A stretch of 64,000 nucleotides of DNA from positions 1 through 64,000 of the forward strand of contig DAIRBY010000012.1 in assembly GCA_036796975.1 (NCBI GenBank), read 5' to 3'. A program made the position numbers and the translations under genes. The notes under the pieces were generated by a model, which was not told the origin of the DNA, did no database searches, and worked only from the letters and a program-made list of their open reading frames with translations. Source of the stretch: UBA8190 sp003453695 (GTDB lineage Bacteria; Actinomycetota; Acidimicrobiia; Acidimicrobiales; UBA8190). Of the stretch, positions 16,158-23,913 are shown in pieces; positions within the stretch are counted from its first letter, which is position 1; every line of letters starts with the position of its first letter.

Positions 16158-17363
16158 GTGACGGTGGCCGAAGCGGTGGCGAACGACCAGGCGCGCCACC
16201 TGGTCTCCCGGGTCGAGCAGCTCGTCGCCGGCCACGACCCGGCCCGGACCTCCGCCGCCGGGTTCCTGGGGGCGCGCTTCGACGCCGGGCTGGCGTGGGT
16301 GTGGTTCCCCGAAGGCCTGGGCGGCCTGGCGCTGCCCCGCGACATGCAGGGGCCGGTGGAACACGCCCTGCGCAAGGCGGGAGCCCCCGACGAGTCCCAA
16401 CGCAACGTCATCGGCTACGGCATGGCGGCGCCCACCATCTTGACCCACGGCACCGACGCACAGCGTCGCCGCTGGCTCCGGCCCCTGTTCACCTGTGAGG
16501 AGATCTGGTGCCAGCTCTTCAGTGAGCCCGGCGCCGGTTCCGACGTGGCCGGCCTGGCCACGAGGGCTGTCCGCGACGGCGACGAGTGGGTGCTCAGCGG
16601 GCAGAAGGTGTGGACCACCTTGGCCCACACGGCGCGCTGGGGGCTGATCCTGGCTCGCACCGATCCCGACGTCCCCAAGCACCGCGGCCTCACCTACTTC
16701 GTGGTCGACATGCACGCGCCCGGCGTCGAGGTCCGCCCCCTGCGGCAGATGACGGGCGAGGCGGAGTTCAACGAGGTGTTCTTCACCGAGGCTCGGGTCC
16801 CCGACGACCAACGCCTCGACGAGGTGGGCGCCGGGTGGCGGGTGGCCACCACCACGCTCATGAACGAGCGCGTCGCCATCGGCGGCGGGGTGCCGAGGCG
16901 TGCCTCCGGCCCCATCCACCAGGCCATCGACATCTACCGGTCCCAGCCGGGCCGCACGCCGGTGGAACGCGACCGCCTCATGCAGGCGTGGGTGGCCGCC
17001 GAGGTCCAGCGCCTCACCAACATGCGGGCTCGCCAACTGCGCCAGGCCGGCACGCCCGGACCGGAGGGCTCGGTGGCGAAGCTGGCGGGCGCCGAGCTCA
17101 ACAAGGCGGTGTACGAGCTGTGCGTCGACCTCATGGGCATGGAAGGCACGCTGTACGGGACCCACTACGAGATGACCCGTCCCGACACCGCCGGGGCTCC
17201 CCGGGCCGACGCCCGCCACTCCTTCCTGCGGGCCCGGGCCAACTCGATCGAAGGCGGCACCTCGGAGATCATGAGGAACATCCTGGGCGAGCGGGTGCTG
17301 GGCCTCCCCGGCGAGCCCCGGATGGACAAGGACCTGCCCTGGTCGGCGGTCCCCCGCAGCTGA
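16158..17363 (+). CDS. Acyl-CoA dehydrogenase
   Basis: About 401 residues. It has CEEIWCQLFSEPGAGSDVAGLATRAV (FAD/substrate loop), LSGQKVWTT, FNEVFFTEARVPDDQRLDEVGAGWRVA, and the C-terminal ANSIEGGTSEIMRNILGERVLGLP. It closely resembles the dehydrogenase at 33.4 kb in the same motifs (EEIWCQLFSEPG-GSD, QKVWTT), so the two are likely paralogues. The start is GTG 16158, supported by a -10-like box; ATG 16146 in the same frame is the alternative. It is followed after 8 bases by an alpha/beta hydrolase gene. Confidence 0.87.
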   Translation: MTVAEAVANDQARHLVSRVEQLVAGHDPARTSAAGFLGARFDAGLAWVWFPEGLGGLALPRDMQGPVEHALRKAGAPDESQRNVIGYGMAAPTILTHGTDAQRRRWLRPLFTCEEIWCQLFSEPGAGSDVAGLATRAVRDGDEWVLSGQKVWTTLAHTARWGLILARTDPDVPKHRGLTYFVVDMHAPGVEVRPLRQMTGEAEFNEVFFTEARVPDDQRLDEVGAGWRVATTTLMNERVAIGGGVPRRASGPIHQAIDIYRSQPGRTPVERDRLMQAWVAAEVQRLTNMRARQLRQAGTPGPEGSVAKLAGAELNKAVYELCVDLMGMEGTLYGTHYEMTRPDTAGAPRADARHSFLRARANSIEGGTSEIMRNILGERVLGLPGEPRMDKDLPWSAVPRS

Positions 17364-17371
17364 GCCCGGGC

Positions 17372-18163
17372 GTGGAACCGACTTCGCCCGTGCACTGGCA
17401 CGAGCACGACGTGAGCTCAAAGGGGGTCCGCGAGCGCCGGTTCGACATCGTGCGGTCAGGGCGCACCGTGCCTTCGCTTCTGTGGACGCCGGCGGGAGCC
17501 GGTGGCCCGCGCCCGCTCGTGCTCGTGGGTCACGGTGCCGCCCAGACGAAGTCGGAGGCCTACGTCGTGGCGCTGGCCCGCACCCTGGTGCGCCACCACG
17601 CCATGGCGGCGGTGGCCATCGACGGTCCCGTGCACGGCGACCGGCGCCCTGGCGGGCACATCGACGGCTCGCTGGTCATGCTCGAGTTCGGCCAGCGGTG
17701 GGCCGACGATCCCGGCCTGACCGACGACATGATCCGGGACTGGCAGGCGGTGCTGCACGCCGTGCAGGGGCTGGACGAGGTGGGAGCGGGACCCGTCGGG
17801 TACTGGGGCCTGTCCATGGGGACCATCCTCGGCGTCCCCCTGGTGGTGGCGGAGCCCGCCATCTCGGTGGCCGTGCTCGGGCTGTGGGGGCTCACCGGGC
17901 CCACCTCGGCACGACTGGCCGGTGACGCGGCCGCCGTCGCCTGCCCGGTGCTGTTCCTGGTGCAGTGGGACGACGCCCTGTGCCCACGGCAGCGCAGCTT
18001 CGAGCTGTTCGACGCCTTGGGCACCGGCGACAAACGGCTGCACGCCAACCCCGGCGCCCACTCGGCCGTGCCGCCCCAGGAGTTCCTGGCCACCGCGCAG
18101 TTCCTCGCTGATCACCTCGTGCCCGCCGAGCACCCGACGACCGCCGAGGCCGCCTCCGCCTGA
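17372..18163 (+). CDS. Alpha/beta hydrolase (dienelactone-hydrolase/esterase-like)
   Basis: About 263 residues with the alpha/beta hydrolase fold: an oxyanion-side VLVGHGAAQTKSEAY, the nucleophile Ser in GYWGLSMGTILG, Asp in VQWDDALCPRQRS, and His in NPGAHSAVPP. It is cytoplasmic and likely an esterase, lactonase or acyl-CoA thioesterase working with the acyl-CoA dehydrogenase just upstream. The GTG at 17372 is used; GTG at 17390 is also possible. Confidence 0.78.
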   Translation: MEPTSPVHWHEHDVSSKGVRERRFDIVRSGRTVPSLLWTPAGAGGPRPLVLVGHGAAQTKSEAYVVALARTLVRHHAMAAVAIDGPVHGDRRPGGHIDGSLVMLEFGQRWADDPGLTDDMIRDWQAVLHAVQGLDEVGAGPVGYWGLSMGTILGVPLVVAEPAISVAVLGLWGLTGPTSARLAGDAAAVACPVLFLVQWDDALCPRQRSFELFDALGTGDKRLHANPGAHSAVPPQEFLATAQFLADHLVPAEHPTTAEAASA

Positions 18164-18304
18164 TCCGTCACGACGGCAGACGCGACACGGCCGAGCTCAC
18201 GCACATGGCGCGGGCGCGATGCACCGTGAGGTGTATCGGTGCTCCGACCGTTGAACTTGAGCGGCCCAACACGCCGCCATGGTCCTTGACGATGAGCAGG
18301 GCGC

Positions 18305-18323
18305 GGCCAACGATGGCCTTTCT
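18305..18323 (+). terminator. Weak hairpin plus T-rich tail in a 186-base intergenic region
   Basis: GGCCA-ACGA-TGGCC followed by TTTCT could form a short stem-loop with a T-rich tail between the hydrolase gene and the glycine-rich protein gene. The stem is only 5 bp, so it may instead be part of the leader of the downstream gene. Nothing else in 18164-18349 was recognised. Confidence 0.25.
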
Positions 18324-18349
18324 AAGCAACTTTCCGGGGGGGAATCGCA

Positions 18350-19651
18350 GTGCCGGCAGGCCGCCTGTTGAGATGTCTTGCAGCGTTCCCGTTGGGCGGC
18401 GTCGGTGTGGTACTCGCAGGACTGCCGGGTGCGCCGTCGGCATCCGGAGCCGGCCCCACCACCACGTTCGTGTACACCGGGACCGAGCAGTCGTACACGG
18501 TGCCGACGGGAGCCACCGCGGTGACGATCACGGCGACGGGTGCCACCGGTGGCCCCAGCTTGAACGCAAAGCCCGGTGGCAATGGCGCGACGGTCACCGC
18601 CACCCTTCCGGTTCCCGCCGGCACGACCACCCTGTACGTCGAGGTCGGTGGTGCGGGCGCCCCAGGACCGTGCTTCTTCGCGTCGCAAGCCGGCGGTGGC
18701 GGATTCAACGGTGGAGGATCGAGCGTGTGCGGGGGCGGAGGCGGCGGGGCTTCGGACGTCCGCACGACCTCCATGGCGGCGGTGGCGGATCCCGCCCTCA
18801 CCACTGCCGACGACAGCCGCCTGGTGGTAGCCGGCGGAGGCGGGGGCGGAGGATACGACTGCGGCACGCCGGGAGGGACGGCCGGAGACGAGACCGTCGC
18901 CGGTGCCGGTGCCGGTGGCGCCGGAAGCGACGTGTGCGGCGGGGCCGCGCCCGGTGCCGACGGCGGGCTTGGAGGGACGAACGGAGGCAGCGGCGGCGCT
19001 GGGACCGGCGACGAAGCCTGCCCGGGAGCCAGCGGCACGCTGGGGCAGGGCGGAGACACGTCCTTCACCTGTGACAGCACCAACTACGGAGGCGCCGGCG
19101 GCGGCGGCTGGTACGGAGGCGGGGCCGGTGGTGACGGCAATTACAGCGGTGGCGGCGGTGGGGCCGGGTCGAGCTTCTGGTCGCCTTCGGCCACGAGCAC
19201 CTCGCTCACCGAGGACGGCTCGGGCCCGGCCGAGGTGCAGATCACTGCGGTCGTCACGGCTCCGGACCTCTCGCTCGCCGATCCCGGCCCGGGGACTGTG
19301 ACCAGCGGCAGCTCGTTCTCCTACACCGTCGTGGTGGCGAACACCGGGGGGTCACCCGCCCATGACGTGGTGGTGGCCGACACGGTGCCGGCCACCACGA
19401 AGTACGACTCGGTCTCGACGAGCCAGGGGACCTGTTCCAGGCTGGCGCCCACCACGCCGCCGAAGACCAAGGGTGGCACCGTCACCTGCACTGCTGGCGA
19501 CCTGGTTGCAGGCGGCGCCGTCACGATCACCATCACCGTGATGGCGACGACGCCGGGGACCGTGACCGAACATGCTGTCGTCACCGCCGAGGGCGTGAGC
19601 GCTGACAGCGACGACGTCGGTTCGTCGATGACGCTCGTGCAAGGAAGCTGA
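18350..19651 (+). CDS. Secreted glycine-rich (ALK-like Gly_rich) protein with DUF11 domain
   Basis: 433 residues with a Sec signal peptide (about 1-34, cleavage near PSASG-A). Residues 38-70 (TFVYTGTEQSYTVPTGATAVTITATGATGG) and the following Gly-run region, to about 295, match the bacterial glycine-rich domain related to that of ALK/LTK receptors. It has scattered Cys (GPCFF, SVCGG, YDCG, DVCGG, EACPG, FTCDS) that could form disulfides. Residues about 310-425 form a DUF11-like beta-sandwich (SYTVVVANTGGSPAHDVVVADTVPA). It is an extracellular or wall-exposed protein, possibly an adhesin. GTG start with GGGGGGGAA upstream. Confidence 0.75.
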   Translation: MPAGRLLRCLAAFPLGGVGVVLAGLPGAPSASGAGPTTTFVYTGTEQSYTVPTGATAVTITATGATGGPSLNAKPGGNGATVTATLPVPAGTTTLYVEVGGAGAPGPCFFASQAGGGGFNGGGSSVCGGGGGGASDVRTTSMAAVADPALTTADDSRLVVAGGGGGGGYDCGTPGGTAGDETVAGAGAGGAGSDVCGGAAPGADGGLGGTNGGSGGAGTGDEACPGASGTLGQGGDTSFTCDSTNYGGAGGGGWYGGGAGGDGNYSGGGGGAGSSFWSPSATSTSLTEDGSGPAEVQITAVVTAPDLSLADPGPGTVTSGSSFSYTVVVANTGGSPAHDVVVADTVPATTKYDSVSTSQGTCSRLAPTTPPKTKGGTVTCTAGDLVAGGAVTITITVMATTPGTVTEHAVVTAEGVSADSDDVGSSMTLVQGS

Positions 19652-19670
19652 AGGGACCTGGCCGGGGCGA

Positions 19671-19856
19671 CTACCCGGAGACCGGTGGCTCACCTGTCTG
19701 CCCGCCGGCTCGTCGAAGTCTCGAGAACACCAGGACGCCCCAGAGGATCTCCAAGGCCGCCGCCAACCCCAGCACGGCGTGGAGCCAAGGTGGCCGGGAG
19801 ATGACGACGGCGAGGACGATGAGCAACGCTGCCAGGCCTGCCGACCAGACGAGCAT
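19671..19856 (-). CDS. Small two-span membrane protein
   Basis: 61 residues with two hydrophobic helices (LVWSAGLAALLIVLAVVI and LHAVLGLAAALEILWGVLVF), then a basic, polar tail. The family is unknown. It is convergent with the glycine-rich protein gene, and its ATG is 13 bases from a perfect 16-base palindrome. No Shine-Dalgarno sequence is seen. Being real is likely but not certain, given its size. Confidence 0.5.
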   Translation of the reverse strand: MLVWSAGLAALLIVLAVVISRPPWLHAVLGLAAALEILWGVLVFSRLRRAGGQTGEPPVSG

Positions 19857-19868
19857 TGACAGCGGTCA

Positions 19869-19884
19869 GGTACACGCGTGTACC
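19869..19884. promoter_or_regulatory. Perfect 16-base palindrome (candidate operator)
   Basis: GGTACACGCGTGTACC is fully self-complementary. It lies 13 bases upstream of the small membrane protein gene and downstream of the NTF2-like gene's stop. GGTC/GACC flanks extend it if one base is bulged. It is a candidate repressor site. Confidence 0.5.
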
Positions 19885-19999
19885 GACCATGGTCTCCAGC
19901 CAAACAGGCCGGGGACCCTTCGAACCTGCCTGGTTCACCTCTCGAACCTGAGCCGCCGGCGATATGCCGCCCAATCCCGACGCCTCGGTCGGTGTCGCG

Positions 20000-20362
20000 T
20001 CACCGCGCCGGCAACCGGTACTCGCGCTGCCATACCGCCAACCCGTCCTGCATCTCACAGACGCTCATGGCCCCGATCGACCTGGCGGCGCCGGTCGCCC
20101 GCTCCTCCGTCGTCGCCACCCATTCGGCCAGGACGTGCTGTCCCTGCACGGCGATCTCCGAGAACTCCCAACTGACGGGCCGAAAGCGGAGATAGCTCCG
20201 ACGAACGGCGTTCTCCAGCGCCAGTCGTCCCCGGACGACCTCGACTCCGTTCACGGTGAACGTGAAGGCCTCATGGAACATCCTCAGGTATGCGTCGACG
20301 TCTTCCCTGAGCCAGGCGACACGCCGTCTGTCGATGAGGACTGCTGCCTCGGCACGATCCAT
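20000..20362 (-). CDS. SnoaL/NTF2-like protein
   Basis: 120 residues with the cone-shaped NTF2-like pattern: a helical N-terminus (DRAEAAVLIDRRRVAWLREDVDAYLRMFHEAFTF), then strands with VRGRLALENAVRRSY and the closing YRLPAR. Members are polyketide cyclases, isomerases, dehydratases or simple ligand binders; no catalytic residues can be assigned here. It starts 4 bases after the VOC gene, so the two are one transcript. Confidence 0.7.
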   Translation of the reverse strand: MDRAEAAVLIDRRRVAWLREDVDAYLRMFHEAFTFTVNGVEVVRGRLALENAVRRSYLRFRPVSWEFSEIAVQGQHVLAEWVATTEERATGAARSIGAMSVCEMQDGLAVWQREYRLPAR

Positions 20363-20366
20363 GTGA

Positions 20367-20711
20367 CTAGCCGGCCACCTCGATCCAGCCGATCACGTTC
20401 CCTTCGGGGTCCGAGGTGACCGCCTTGCGCCCGGCGTCACCGACGGCCTCGGTGGGCCCGGGCGTGATGCCACGAGCGCCCAGACCGGCGACGAACCGAT
20501 CGAGGTCGTCGACGGACACGGCCACGATGGCGTGCCCGGCGCGCTTGGCGTCTTCGATCACGTACAGCCAGCCGTCGCCCGCCACACGCCACATCACTTC
20601 GTGCTCGTTGGGGACGACGTCGGCGGGGCGCCCGAACAGCCGCTCGTACCAGGGCGTCGCCGCCCCGAGATCGACCACGGGCACACCGACGAAGAGCGCT
20701 TCCATGGTCAT
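20367..20711 (-). CDS. VOC/glyoxalase-fold protein
   Basis: 114 residues in two beta-alpha-beta-beta-beta halves: FVGVPVVDLGAATPWYERLFGRPADVVPNEHEVMWRV and HAIVAVSVDDLDRFVAGLGARGI...DPEGNVIGWIEV. It resembles glyoxalase/extradiol-type VOC proteins. Candidate metal ligands are Glu in NEHEV and Glu near the C-terminus; the reaction is unknown. AGGTGAGG lies 8 bases before the ATG and a TAGCGT -10-like box lies further up, overlapping the promoter of the divergent aldo/keto reductase. Confidence 0.75.
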   Translation of the reverse strand: MTMEALFVGVPVVDLGAATPWYERLFGRPADVVPNEHEVMWRVAGDGWLYVIEDAKRAGHAIVAVSVDDLDRFVAGLGARGITPGPTEAVGDAGRKAVTSDPEGNVIGWIEVAG

Positions 20712-20728
20712 CCGGCCGGCCTCACCTG

Positions 20729-20757
20729 TTGGACGCTACCGCCACGACCGATAGTGT
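20729..20757 (+). promoter_or_regulatory. Sigma-70-like promoter overlapping a divergent promoter
   Basis: TTGGAC (20729-20734), a 17-base spacer and TAGTGT (20752-20757) make the clearest -35/-10 pair in the window. They point 8 bases upstream of the GTG at 20766, so the mRNA would be leaderless. On the minus strand TAGCGT (20738-20733) overlaps the -35 element and would drive the VOC/NTF2-like pair, so the two promoters should exclude each other. Confidence 0.6.
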
Positions 20758-20765
20758 CGAACCCG

Positions 20766-21665
20766 GTGATCGAGGCGGCGCCCTACGGCCGTACCGGGCA
20801 CGCGAGCAGCAGGGTGATCTTCGGCGCTGCCGCGCTCATGCACATCAGCCAGGAGGCGGCCGACGAGGCCCTGACGCTGCTGCGCCAGCACGGGGTCAAC
20901 CACCTCGACACGGCAGCCGATTATGGCGACTCGGAACTGCATCTCGCCCCCTGGCTGGCGGCACATCCCGGGGAGTTCTTCCTGGCGACGAAGACGGGGG
21001 CCCGCAGTGGCCCCGCAGCGCGCGCCTCGTTGGAGCGATCGCTCGAACGCCTCGGCGTCGACCACGTCGACGTCATCCAGCTGCACAACCTGGTGGAGCC
21101 CGAGGAGTGGGAGGAGGCGTTCTCACCCGGTGGCGCCGTCGAGGCGTTGGCGGCGGCGCGACAGGAGGGCCTGGCCCGCTTCATCGGCGTCACCGGCCAC
21201 GGACTACGCATCGCCGCCATGCACCGGCGCAGCTTGGAACGCTTCGACTTCGACTCGGTGCTCCTGCCCTACAGCTTCGTGCTCATGGGCGACCCCGCCT
21301 ACCGCGCCGAAGTGGAAGGGCTGCTCGAAGTGTGCCGGCAGCGTGACGTGGCGGTGCAGACCATCAAGGCGGTGGCTCGACGGCGCTGGGACGCCGGGCA
21401 CGCCGGCCCCCGCCACAGCTGGTACGAGCCACTGCCCGCCGGCCCCGAGCTCGACCGGGCCCTGGCCTTCGTGCTCGCCCACCCGCAGCTCTTCCTCGTC
21501 ACCTCGAGCGACCTGCGTCTGCTCCGGCCCACCCTCGAGGCGGCCGAGTCTTACGCCGCCACGCCCGTCACCACCAACGCCCCGTCGGGACGGCTGCTGC
21601 ACGAGGACGCCGAGCGGCTCGAGATGGTGCCGTTATTCGACGGCGCCACCCTGGAGCGGATCTGA
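20766..21665 (+). CDS. Aldo/keto reductase
   Basis: About 299 residues of TIM-barrel AKR type. It begins YGRTGHASSRVIFGAAAL and carries the catalytic tetrad positions Asp and Tyr (HLDTAADYGDSE), Lys (LATKTGAR) and His (VIQLHNLVE). NADPH-dependent reduction of an aldehyde or ketone, or the reverse, is expected. The GTG at 20766 is chosen because the -10 box overlaps the alternative GTG at 20754. Its 3' end overlaps the convergent GMC gene by 33 bases. Confidence 0.87.
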   Translation: MIEAAPYGRTGHASSRVIFGAAALMHISQEAADEALTLLRQHGVNHLDTAADYGDSELHLAPWLAAHPGEFFLATKTGARSGPAARASLERSLERLGVDHVDVIQLHNLVEPEEWEEAFSPGGAVEALAAARQEGLARFIGVTGHGLRIAAMHRRSLERFDFDSVLLPYSFVLMGDPAYRAEVEGLLEVCRQRDVAVQTIKAVARRRWDAGHAGPRHSWYEPLPAGPELDRALAFVLAHPQLFLVTSSDLRLLRPTLEAAESYAATPVTTNAPSGRLLHEDAERLEMVPLFDGATLERI

Positions 21666-23321
21666 CGATCCGGCCAGAGCCGAGGCGGCGCGCAGCGCCA
21701 GGGCCACGAGCGTGAGGGTGGGCCCGTAGCCGGCGGACGTCACGAACACGGACGAGTCGGCCACGACGACGTTGTCGAGGCCGTGCAGCCGGCCGAAGCC
21801 GTCCACCACCGAGGTCCGAGGGTCGGTCCCCATGCGCGCCGTGCCCATCACGTGATGGCTCTGGGGGGCGGCCGACGACGGGCCCTCCCATCCCAGCTCG
21901 CCGGGGACGCCGGGGCTGGTGACCACTCCCACTCCGACTGCGCCCATCTCGGCGAACACCTCGACGAGGGCGCGGCGGTGATGTGCGGAAGCGACGAGCT
22001 CATGGCGATGGGGTGCGTAGGTGAGGCGCGCCACCGGCAGTCCACGGGCGTCTCGAACCGAAGGGTCGAGGTCCACCCGGTTGGTGGGTTGCGCAAGGTC
22101 CTCTCCCTGCATGGTGAACGCCCACAGCCGCTTGCGCATCGGCGAGGACCGCATCAGCGACTTGTGCTTGGGGCCCCACGGGTAGCGCTTGGCCTCCGCC
22201 ACGGGCAGGGCGGGGCCACCGTGTTCGACCAGGCCGCCACGCACCCAGGGCAGCCCGGCTCGGCGCGCCGCCTGACGGGCCGCCTCGTCCACGAGGACGG
22301 CGTCGTCGTGCACGTGGGTCACCGCCCTCCCGCGCTCGGCGTGCAGGTCGTGATCCATCACCCCGAAGGCGATCGTCTGGAAGTGGACCATCAGATTGCG
22401 ACCGAGCACGGGATGGTCGAGACCGGACAACAGCAGCAGGCGCGGCGTCTCCACCGCACCCCCCGCCACCACGACCGACTTGGCTCCGATGACGCTCGTC
22501 GTGCCGTCGGCCGCCACCACCTCGACCCCGGTGGCCCGCCTCCCGCGGGTCACGATGCGGGCCGCGAACGTCTCGGCGAGCAGCTCGGCGCGTCCGGAGG
22601 CCAGCGCCCGCTGGAGCATGGCGACCGGGTCCCCCTTGGCGTGGATGGGACAGCCGAAGAAGGCGCAGAACCCGCAGTTGTTGCAGGCCGGGCGCCCGTC
22701 GTAGGGGATGCTGTTGGCCGCGGTGGGCGCGGCGTAGGGATGCAGGCCGACGCGCCGGGCCGCCTCGGCTGACAGGGTGGCGCCGTACATGGGTGCTCCG
22801 GGCGGCATGGGGTACGGGCCGGAGCGCCAGGCCGCGAAGGGATTGGCGCTGTCGTCGCCGGCCACACCGATGAGCCGCTCGGCCTCGGCGTAATACGGCT
22901 CGAGCTCGTCGTATCGGAGCGGCCAGTCCTCGACCCACGCCCCGTCGACCGGTCCGAAGGTGGTGCGCAGGGCGAAGTCCTCTTGGCGAAAGCGCGGCAC
23001 CTTGCCGTCCGCGTGCACACCCCCGCCCCCCACGGTGGAGGGGATCGAGTTGACCTCACCCACCAGGCTGTGCTCTCCGTCGGCGGGCCCTGCCCGGAAG
23101 GTACGGGGCTCGATGAGGGGATCGGGGCCGAGGAAGTGGCGATGGAAGAACTTGACCTCGTCGTTGGAGAAGTGCCCGAGCAGGTGCTCGGGCGCCGTCG
23201 GGTCGAGGAGGTGATTGCGACCCTTCTCGACGATCGTCACCGTCCATCCCGCCCGCACGAGCACCTCGGCCGCCGCCGCTCCGCCGGGCCCCGACCCGAC
23301 CACCACGGCGTCGGTGGTCAC
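21633..23321 (-). CDS. GMC-family FAD oxidoreductase
   Basis: About 562 residues. FAD-binding VVVGSGPGGAAAAEVLVRAG is at the N-terminus, followed by STVGGGGVHADGKVPRF, a Cys-rich CNNCGFCAFFGCPIHAKG segment, and the C-terminal GMC block SHHVMGTARMGTDP...VVADSSVFVTSAGYGPTLTLVALALR with the active-site His. It starts with GTG overlapping the stop of the subunit-3-like gene. With that partner it looks like a membrane-associated gluconate-2-dehydrogenase-type sugar/alcohol dehydrogenase that would pass electrons to a cytochrome. No cytochrome subunit is adjacent. Confidence 0.88.
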   Translation of the reverse strand: MTTDAVVVGSGPGGAAAAEVLVRAGWTVTIVEKGRNHLLDPTAPEHLLGHFSNDEVKFFHRHFLGPDPLIEPRTFRAGPADGEHSLVGEVNSIPSTVGGGGVHADGKVPRFRQEDFALRTTFGPVDGAWVEDWPLRYDELEPYYAEAERLIGVAGDDSANPFAAWRSGPYPMPPGAPMYGATLSAEAARRVGLHPYAAPTAANSIPYDGRPACNNCGFCAFFGCPIHAKGDPVAMLQRALASGRAELLAETFAARIVTRGRRATGVEVVAADGTTSVIGAKSVVVAGGAVETPRLLLLSGLDHPVLGRNLMVHFQTIAFGVMDHDLHAERGRAVTHVHDDAVLVDEAARQAARRAGLPWVRGGLVEHGGPALPVAEAKRYPWGPKHKSLMRSSPMRKRLWAFTMQGEDLAQPTNRVDLDPSVRDARGLPVARLTYAPHRHELVASAHHRRALVEVFAEMGAVGVGVVTSPGVPGELGWEGPSSAAPQSHHVMGTARMGTDPRTSVVDGFGRLHGLDNVVVADSSVFVTSAGYGPTLTLVALALRAASALAGSSDPLQGGAVE

Positions 23322-23878
23322 GGACTGGAGACCTCGGTGTCGGTCCACCCCCGGGGCTGGACGTCACCGGCGTAGCCAATGGCGTCCCATCCCACGCCGT
23401 CGCGATTGCCGCCGTACTCGGGAGCCCCGTACATGGCTTCACAGCAGTGCTCGTAGACAAGAGCGGTGAAGTCGCCGGCCGACCGCAGTCGCTCGTCCTG
23501 TTCGGCCCCCTCCACCTGGGCGAAGTCGCTGCCCAGCGAGGCCAGCCCGTCCCGATACCGTTGCTGCCATCCGGTGACCGGTCCGTTGAACTGGCGCTCG
23601 GGGTGCCCGTCGGAGCCCTCGATGCGCATGCGCCAAGCCAGCTCTTCGAGCCGGCCCAGCGTGAGGAACCCCTCGAAACCTCTTGCACCCCCGTGCCTGC
23701 CCGATGTGGGGCCACCGGCCCAGATACGGGGCGGGTCCACCGAGAAGGCGCCGAGCAGGCCGTCGATGTAGTCGGCGGCGCCACCGTCTGACGCGCCCGG
23801 GGTCTCGTCGGTGGGTATCAGTCGCGCGCATGCGGCTGAAAGGGTTCGGTACTCGGCGTCGGTCAGCCACACCGGCAT
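23318..23878 (-). CDS. Gluconate 2-dehydrogenase subunit 3-like protein
   Basis: 186 residues with the family pattern LTDAEYRTLSAACARLIPTDETPGASDGGAADYIDGLL, then a helical body and WDAIGYAGDVQPRGWTD near the C-terminus. Such small subunits accompany GMC catalytic subunits and often carry them across the membrane by Tat. Here no twin-arginine signal is visible in either gene, so location is unclear. Translationally coupled to the GMC gene. Confidence 0.8.
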   Translation of the reverse strand: MPVWLTDAEYRTLSAACARLIPTDETPGASDGGAADYIDGLLGAFSVDPPRIWAGGPTSGRHGGARGFEGFLTLGRLEELAWRMRIEGSDGHPERQFNGPVTGWQQRYRDGLASLGSDFAQVEGAEQDERLRSAGDFTALVYEHCCEAMYGAPEYGGNRDGVGWDAIGYAGDVQPRGWTDTEVSSP

Positions 23879-23884
23879 CGCCCG

Positions 23885-23890
23885 ACGGTA
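23885..23890 (-). promoter_or_regulatory. Putative -10 box (TACCGT), leaderless, minus strand
   Basis: On the minus strand TACCGT ends 6 bases before the ATG at 23878 of the subunit-3-like gene. It sits back to back with a plus-strand -10-like box for the lipoprotein gene. Confidence 0.4.
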
Positions 23891-23899
23891 CCAGCGCCG

Positions 23900-23905
23900 T
23901 ACACT
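23900..23905 (+). promoter_or_regulatory. Putative -10 box (TACACT), leaderless, plus strand
   Basis: TACACT ends 8 bases before the ATG at 23914 of the phosphoesterase lipoprotein gene. Only 35 bases separate the two divergent start codons, so both transcripts can hardly have leaders. Confidence 0.4.
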
Positions 23906-23913
23906 CGGGCGAG

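Noticed and set aside
18164..18349. Possible riboswitch upstream of the glycine-rich protein gene
   Set aside because: I compared it by eye with c-di-GMP and c-di-AMP riboswitch consensus segments and found no matching core; only a weak hairpin is present.
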